A DNA stretch of 5,364 bases from an uncultured bacterium (GTDB lineage Bacteria > Patescibacteriota > Minisyncoccia > Phycocordibacterales > CAIJYI01). The stretch is from the NCBI GenBank assembly GCA_937871115.1, contig CALMXW010000097.1, positions 1 to 5,364 of the forward strand, written 5' to 3'. The position numbers and the translations under genes are program-made. Numbering within the stretch: the stretch's first letter is position 1; every line of letters starts with the position of its first letter. Shown one piece after another: positions 1-5,364 of this stretch. The notes beneath the pieces are model-generated. The model did no database searches. It worked only from the letters and a program-made list of their open reading frames with translations, and had not been told where the DNA came from.

Positions 1-1103
1 ATAGAAGGGTAGGTATTTGAAACAGACTTTTCATCAAGGATGAGCGCATCGCAGACCACATGCGAGCGGGAGTTTTCCGCGCGAGAGCTGATCTTCACGA
101 GCCCGCGATAGTTTGAAATGCCACCGTTTTTCGAAATGCTTTTTGAGCGGATGGTCGAGCTCGTATTCTTGGCGAGGTGAAGTGCCTTCGAGCCGGTGTC
201 TTGCACCTGCCCCTCACCTGCAAACACGATGCCGAGCGAATCAGACTTCGCATTCTCTCCCACGAGCACGGAAGAGGGATAAAGCATTGTCACTGCCGAG
301 CCGAGATTGCCATTCACCCACTGTACTTCTGCGTTTTCGTACACGAGTGCGCGCTTGGTGTTTAGGTTGTACGTGTTGCGTGACCAATTTTCTATTGAAA
401 GATATTTTATCTTCGCATTCTTCATCACAAAAAGCTCCACACATCCCGCATGAAGCGACGATGAAGTGTACCGCGGCGCCGAGCAACCCTCGATATACTC
501 CACCTCCGCACCTTCGTCGGCAATGATGAGGGTATGTTCAAACTGCGCCGAGCGTTCACGATTCATACGGAAATACGCTTGGAGCGGCATCGTGACTTTC
601 ACGCCGGGTGGGACGTAAATAAAAGTCCCCCCACTCCACACCGCGCCATGAAGCATCGTAAACTTGTGATCTTTTGCTGGTACGCAGTCGGTCATGAAAT
701 ATTTTTGCACCATCTCCGGATATTTTTGCACCGCGACGTCCATGTTTTCAAAAATCACTCCCTGCGAGGAGAGCTCTTCACGGATACGGTGATACACCAC
801 GCCCGAATCGTACTGCGCCCCCACGCCGCCCAGGAATTCCCGCTCCGCTTTCGGAATCCCGAGCTTCTCAAAAGTCTCCAGCACGTTTTTCGGAAGCTCT
901 TCCCAGCGGTCAGTCTCGGGAATGTCTGGCGAAATATAATACGTCATGTTTTCAAGATCCAGCCCCGACAAATCCGGCCCCCAGCCCGGAAGCGGAGTTT
1001 TCAAGTACATTTCGAGAGCAGAAAGACGCAGATCGAGCATCCAAGAAGGCTCGTGCTTGTCTGTCGAGATTTTGCGGATGAGATCTGGGGTGAGTGTTGA
1101 CAT
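1..1103 (-). CDS. sufB: SUF Fe-S cluster scaffold SufB, 3' end outside the window
   Basis: SufB is the core subunit of the cytosolic SufBC2D scaffold, on which iron-sulfur clusters are built from sulfur supplied by a cysteine desulfurase. I read 367 residues from the ATG at 1103-1101 with no stop. Family hallmarks are in order: EPSWMLDLRL (18-27), SGGTFIYVPPGV (157-168), QFEHTLIIADEGAEVEYIEGCSAP (from 187, shown in the family as a beta-helix core), a KNAKIKYLSIENWS stretch (228-241), TGSKALHLAKNTSSTI (303-318) and NYRGLVKI (331-338). C207 in EGCSAP appears to match the sulfur-accepting cysteine of E. coli SufB (Cys254, alignment from memory). Full-length SufB is about 465-495 aa, so roughly 100 residues, with the later cluster-ligand Cys and Glu, lie off the left edge. 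The N-terminus is shorter than in E. coli. The gene starts one base after the alaS stop with no convincing Shine-Dalgarno, so translational coupling is likely. The family call is very secure. Confidence 0.96.
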   Translation of the reverse strand, partial: MSTLTPDLIRKISTDKHEPSWMLDLRLSALEMYLKTPLPGWGPDLSGLDLENMTYYISPDIPETDRWEELPKNVLETFEKLGIPKAEREFLGGVGAQYDSGVVYHRIREELSSQGVIFENMDVAVQKYPEMVQKYFMTDCVPAKDHKFTMLHGAVWSGGTFIYVPPGVKVTMPLQAYFRMNRERSAQFEHTLIIADEGAEVEYIEGCSAPRYTSSSLHAGCVELFVMKNAKIKYLSIENWSRNTYNLNTKRALVYENAEVQWVNGNLGSAVTMLYPSSVLVGENAKSDSLGIVFAGEGQVQDTGSKALHLAKNTSSTIRSKSISKNGGISNYRGLVKISSRAENSRSHVVCDALILDEKSVSNTYPS

Positions 1104-1104
1104 T

Positions 1105-2937
1105 TTATTCCAGCCCCGCCTCTTGTGGGACAAGCACCGCCTTGATACGCCTGATGCCGGCCGAGCAGGCTTCTTCTTTCACGATCTTAAAGTGCCCGAG
1201 CTCGCTGGTATTTTTCACGTGCGGGCCACCACAGAATTCGAGAGAGAATTTGTCTCCACCTTCGCCGATCTGATACACGCGCACCACGTCGCTATATTTC
1301 TCGCCGAAAAGCCCGATGGCTCCTCGCTTTTGCGCTTCTTCAAACGGAATGTCTTCGTAGGATACCGGCAATGCTTCTGTAATTTTTTCATTCACGAGAT
1401 CTTCTACTTTCTTCTTTTCATCGTCACTCATCTTCGTATCGTGAGCAAAGTCGAAGCGAAGGCGCTCGGGAGTAATGTTGCTGCCCTTTTGCAAAGCCCC
1501 TTCTCCCAATACCGTCCGCAGTGCCTGATGCAACAAGTGCGTCGCGGTGTGATACTTCACCGACATCTCGGAATGATCTGCGAGTCCGCCCTTAAACTTC
1601 TGCTCAGAACCGGCACGAGAAATTTCTTGATGAGCTTTCATCTCTTCTTCAAAACCTCTTTCGTCAACCTCTATACCGCGTTCTTTCGCCATTTCCCTTG
1701 TTACTTCTAAAGGAAAACCATATGAAGAAAACAATACAAAAGCTTTGTGCCCAGAGATATTTTCGTGAGCAATTTTCTCAAATTCGTTTTTTCCACGTTG
1801 AAGTGTGACTATAAAACGGGTTTCTTCATCTCTAATTTCTTTTTGAATATAAAGTTTTTTTTCTAAAAGTTCAGGATATGTTTCTTTATAGGTCGCGATA
1901 ATCTTCTCAGTCAAAAAAACTATTGAGGTGAACGAAATCCCGCCTTCGATATCTACTTCATGGGGAACAATATTCCCAAAATGATAAATTGCTCGACGAA
2001 GAAGTTTTCGCAAGACATAGCCTCTGTCACTTTTAGTGGGTACGACGCCATCAGCAATCATGAATACTGCCGTGCGCATGTGATCAGAAATAATTCGTCG
2101 CGCTCTAATATCATCTTTTTGTGAGAGATCTTTAATCTTTTCCATCACTGGCGCGAGTAAATCCGTCTCGAAAATATTATTTACTCCCTGCACCACCATA
2201 GTGACGCGCTCGAGACCGGAGCCCGTGTCGACATTCTTCTTCGAGAGTTTCCCAATGACTTTGCCGTCTTTCTTTTCATATTCCATAAACACGTCATTCC
2301 AAATCTCCACCACATCCTGGCGGTCATCTGCAGCCAGGTATTCTTCTTTCGTCATACCACTTGTGAGCTTGCCCGTAACATCGTAAAACATTTCCGTATC
2401 AGGTCCGCACGGGCCATTATCTCCAGGGCTCCACCAGTTGCTCTTCGCACCCATGAAATAAATTCGCTCACCTGAAATACCAGCATCGTCGAAAATCTTT
2501 TTCCAGATGCCGTGGGACTCTTCGTCGCGCGGAGCATTCTCGTCGCCTTCAAAGACGGTGACGTATAGCCGGGTAGGATCGAGCCCAAGCCCCTCTTCTT
2601 TTGAAGTAAGAAATTCGTAGCTCCAGTGGATAGCCTCTTCTTTGAAATAATCCCCGAGCGACCAATTGCCGAGCATCTCAAAAAACGTGGCATGCGTATT
2701 GTCGCCGATCTCGTCGATGTCGTTTGTGCGGACACACTTTTGCGAATCCGCGAGACGTTTCGCACCAGAAGGATGCGCTTCGCCCAAGAGATACGGCACG
2801 AGAGGCTGCATACCGGCCGTGTTGAAAAGCACCGAAGGGTCATTCTCGGGTACGAGCGATGCGCTTGGAATAATCTTATGCCAGCGCTTCTCGAAAAAAG
2901 CGAGAAAACGGGAGCGGATTTCAGAAGAAGTAAGCAT
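1105..2937 (-). CDS. alaS: Alanyl-tRNA synthetase, short form without the C-Ala domain
   Basis: This class II synthetase charges tRNA-Ala with alanine and hydrolyses mischarged Ser/Gly-tRNA-Ala. Numbering from the ATG at 2937, the 610 aa hold: the catalytic domain (about 1-250) with FNTAGMQPL (38-46), KCVRTNDIDEIG (67-78), HATFFEMLGNWS (82-93), GDNGPCGPDTEMFYD (172-186, motif 2 region) and DTGSGLER (237-244, motif 3); a helical tRNA-recognition domain (about 260-430) with SDRGYVLRKLLRRA (303-316) and YGFP (406-409); and the editing domain with HTATH (463-467) and CGGPH (569-573), supplying the usual zinc-binding His, His, Cys, His. The protein ends soon after the editing domain (SAGIRRIKAV, 592-601), whereas typical bacterial AlaRS is about 850-880 aa and continues into a coiled coil and DHHA1/C-Ala domain. 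An in-frame ATG at 3018 would add 27 residues, but they are encoded by the upstream terminator and promoter, and residue 1 here begins the conserved N-terminus (SSEIRSRFLAFFEKRWH). The stop, TAA, is followed one base later by sufB. Confidence 0.97.
   Translation of the reverse strand: MLTSSEIRSRFLAFFEKRWHKIIPSASLVPENDPSVLFNTAGMQPLVPYLLGEAHPSGAKRLADSQKCVRTNDIDEIGDNTHATFFEMLGNWSLGDYFKEEAIHWSYEFLTSKEEGLGLDPTRLYVTVFEGDENAPRDEESHGIWKKIFDDAGISGERIYFMGAKSNWWSPGDNGPCGPDTEMFYDVTGKLTSGMTKEEYLAADDRQDVVEIWNDVFMEYEKKDGKVIGKLSKKNVDTGSGLERVTMVVQGVNNIFETDLLAPVMEKIKDLSQKDDIRARRIISDHMRTAVFMIADGVVPTKSDRGYVLRKLLRRAIYHFGNIVPHEVDIEGGISFTSIVFLTEKIIATYKETYPELLEKKLYIQKEIRDEETRFIVTLQRGKNEFEKIAHENISGHKAFVLFSSYGFPLEVTREMAKERGIEVDERGFEEEMKAHQEISRAGSEQKFKGGLADHSEMSVKYHTATHLLHQALRTVLGEGALQKGSNITPERLRFDFAHDTKMSDDEKKKVEDLVNEKITEALPVSYEDIPFEEAQKRGAIGLFGEKYSDVVRVYQIGEGGDKFSLEFCGGPHVKNTSELGHFKIVKEEACSAGIRRIKAVLVPQEAGLE
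1681..2160 (-). other. AT-rich patch inside alaS over the tRNA-recognition domain
   Basis: By hand count this 480-base stretch has 177 G+C (about 37%; the line 1801-1860 is only 25%). Sampled 60-base lines on either side give 45-58% (1201-1260, 1561-1620, 2221-2280, 2401-2460, 2521-2580). The reading frame is intact and conserved AlaRS motifs continue through it. Codons shift to A/T-ending forms such as TTA, AGA, GTA and GAA. It covers roughly AlaRS residues 260-420, close to the helical tRNA-recognition domain. The edges look gradual at this resolution. Confidence 0.7.
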
Positions 2938-2944
2938 GAGTTTT

Positions 2945-2972
2945 ATAATACCCGAAGTCAGGTATTTTTCAA
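2945..2972 (-). promoter_or_regulatory. Predicted sigma70-type promoter of alaS (leaderless)
   Basis: On the minus strand a TTGAAA -35 box (2972-2967) is followed by a 16-base spacer and a TATTAT -10 box (2950-2945). The -10 box ends 7 bases before the alaS ATG at 2937, so transcription would begin on or within a base or two of the start codon and leave no room for a Shine-Dalgarno. The element begins just past the T-run of the fusA terminator. The boxes are read directly; the start of transcription is inferred from normal sigma70 spacing. Confidence 0.65.
2947..2966. promoter_or_regulatory. 6-bp inverted repeat overlapping the alaS -10 box
   Basis: AATACC (2947-2952) and GGTATT (2961-2966) are perfect inverted copies separated by 8 bases. 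The dyad fills most of the promoter spacer and overlaps the -10 box, a position suited to a repressor operator. E. coli AlaRS is reported to repress its own gene by binding a palindrome at the promoter, so autoregulation is one option. Arms this short can occur by chance, and the dyad would lie upstream of the mRNA if the predicted start is right, so it is not an attenuator. Confidence 0.3.
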
Positions 2973-2974
2973 CC

Positions 2975-3008
2975 AAAAAGCCCCGGGCATTGCGCTCGGG
3001 ACTTTTTT
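2975..3008 (-). terminator. Intrinsic terminator after fusA
   Basis: Read on the minus strand, an A-run leads into a 9-bp stem (3002-2994 pairing with 2988-2980) with one G-T wobble and one A-C mismatch, a 5-base loop (GCAAT) and then five Ts (2979-2975). It starts about 20 bases after the fusA stop and ends just before the alaS -35 box, so it separates fusA from alaS-sufB. The plus strand also shows a six-T run (3003-3008), so it could work in both directions, though no plus-strand gene is seen here. Confidence 0.85.
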
Positions 3009-3027
3009 CTTTTTCCAAATTCTGATT

Positions 3028-5163
<2,136 letters not shown>

Positions 5164-5198
5164 AGAAATTGAGGGAATAGAGGGAGAGCTATCGACGA

Positions 5199-5221
5199 CG
5201 GCTCTGCTAAGAATCTAGCCG
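5199..5221 (-). other. Small inverted repeat in the fusA leader
   Basis: CGGCT (5199-5203) and AGCCG (5217-5221) can pair around a 13-base loop. A competing 4-bp pairing (GCTA 5206-5209 with TAGC 5216-5219) shares bases with the first. If fusA is transcribed from the -10 box at 5231-5226, the hairpin would sit at or near the mRNA 5' end. The arms are short and there is no following T-run, so it is not a terminator. It might stabilise the 5' end or be chance. Confidence 0.2.
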
Positions 5222-5225
5222 AGGC

Positions 5226-5254
5226 AGTATAGGGAGTGTTTGAGGCGAGGAAAA
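5226..5254 (-). promoter_or_regulatory. Candidate fusA promoter
   Basis: The minus strand carries TATACT at 5231-5226, five of six matches to the -10 consensus. The hexamer 17 bases upstream (TTTTCC, 5254-5249) is a poor -35. Transcription would begin near 5219, giving a leader of about 55 bases before the fusA ATG. The leader's last 25 bases are nearly all pyrimidine plus A, with no AGGAGG-like site. This is the best promoter candidate in the spacer, but it is weak. Confidence 0.35.
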
Positions 5255-5274
5255 GAGCTTTTGTGAACCTCCTG

Positions 5275-5364
5275 CTACAACTTCTTGTAGATGGCGTGAG
5301 AACCGATAGAGATAAAGAAGGCAGTGTCGCCATCCAATCGAAAAATAATTCTAATCTTTTTATC
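5275..5364 (-). CDS. C-terminal end of a RelE/ParE-like toxin, 5' end outside the window
   Basis: The minus strand is open from the right edge to a TAG at 5277-5275, giving 29 residues that begin DKKIRIIFRLDGDTAFFISI and end GSHAIYKKL. An R-I-I-F-R strand, a short acidic turn (DGDT), a hydrophobic strand and an I-G-x-H-x-x-Y-K ending match the C-terminus of RelE/ParE-superfamily toxins of type II toxin-antitoxin systems, many of which cut mRNA on the ribosome. The terminal His/Tyr lie where catalytic or tRNA/mRNA-contacting residues occur in several RelE-like proteins. The N-terminal two thirds, and any antitoxin gene (usually just upstream, here beyond 5364), are not visible. The fragment is short, so the superfamily call is pattern-based and a finer family cannot be given. 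No obvious terminator follows it. It reads in the same direction as fusA, 111 bases away. Confidence 0.6.
   Translation of the reverse strand, partial: DKKIRIIFRLDGDTAFFISIGSHAIYKKL

Noticed and set aside
534..1100. 188-codon plus-strand open frame
   Set aside because: It lies antisense to sufB, whose minus-strand product has clear family motifs; the plus-strand product resembles nothing I recognise.
946..1710. 254-codon plus-strand open frame across the sufB-alaS junction
   Set aside because: It is antisense to two well-supported genes and has no recognisable domains or start signals.
1855..1862. Eight-A run on the alaS coding strand (GAA AAA AAA), a possible slippage site
   Set aside because: A -1 slip here meets a stop within eight codons and would give a non-functional fragment; no stimulatory structure is evident, and the run lies in an AT-rich stretch where it is expected by chance.
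2938..3018. 27-codon upstream extension of AlaRS from the ATG at 3018
   Set aside because: It is encoded by the fusA terminator hairpin and the alaS promoter, does not resemble AlaRS, and the conserved N-terminus begins at the ATG at 2937.
5267..5273. AGGAGG-like site just after the toxin stop on the minus strand
   Set aside because: No start codon follows at a suitable distance, and fusA begins about 105 bases away, so it serves no visible gene.

Overview
The window looks like bacterial housekeeping DNA, most likely from a Candidate Phyla Radiation (Patescibacteria, Parcubacteria-like) genome. This is an inference from three things: the alanyl-tRNA synthetase is short and lacks the C-terminal C-Ala region, intergenic spaces are very tight, and no gene start is preceded by a clear Shine-Dalgarno sequence. 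Stops used are TAA and TAG, and no in-frame TGA is needed, so the standard bacterial code fits. No marker gene fixes the taxonomy.

Every gene I support lies on the minus strand, so transcription runs from high to low coordinates. In that order: (1) 5364-5275, the last 29 codons of a RelE/ParE-like toxin gene cut by the window edge; (2) 5274-5164, a 111-base spacer with a candidate fusA -10 box, a small hairpin and a pyrimidine-rich leader; (3) 5163-3028, complete fusA (elongation factor G, 711 aa), standing apart from the usual rpsL-rpsG-fusA-tuf cluster; (4) 3008-2975, a strong intrinsic terminator; (5) 2972-2945, a good promoter whose predicted start of transcription falls on or beside the alaS ATG, so the alaS mRNA may be leaderless; (6) 2937-1105, alaS (610 aa), with aminoacylation and editing domains but no C-Ala domain; (7) 1103 to the left edge, sufB, starting one base after the alaS stop and truncated by the window at residue 367.

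fusA and alaS serve translation; sufB belongs to the SUF iron-sulfur cluster scaffold. The alaS-sufB junction implies one transcript. A speculative metabolic link is that SUF cysteine desulfurases release alanine, the substrate of AlaRS. The most unusual sequence feature is an AT-rich patch (about 37% GC by hand count, against roughly 45-58% in sampled flanking lines) within alaS that coincides roughly with its tRNA-recognition domain. I found no CRISPR array, tRNA, rRNA, insertion sequence or clearly novel multi-gene system.
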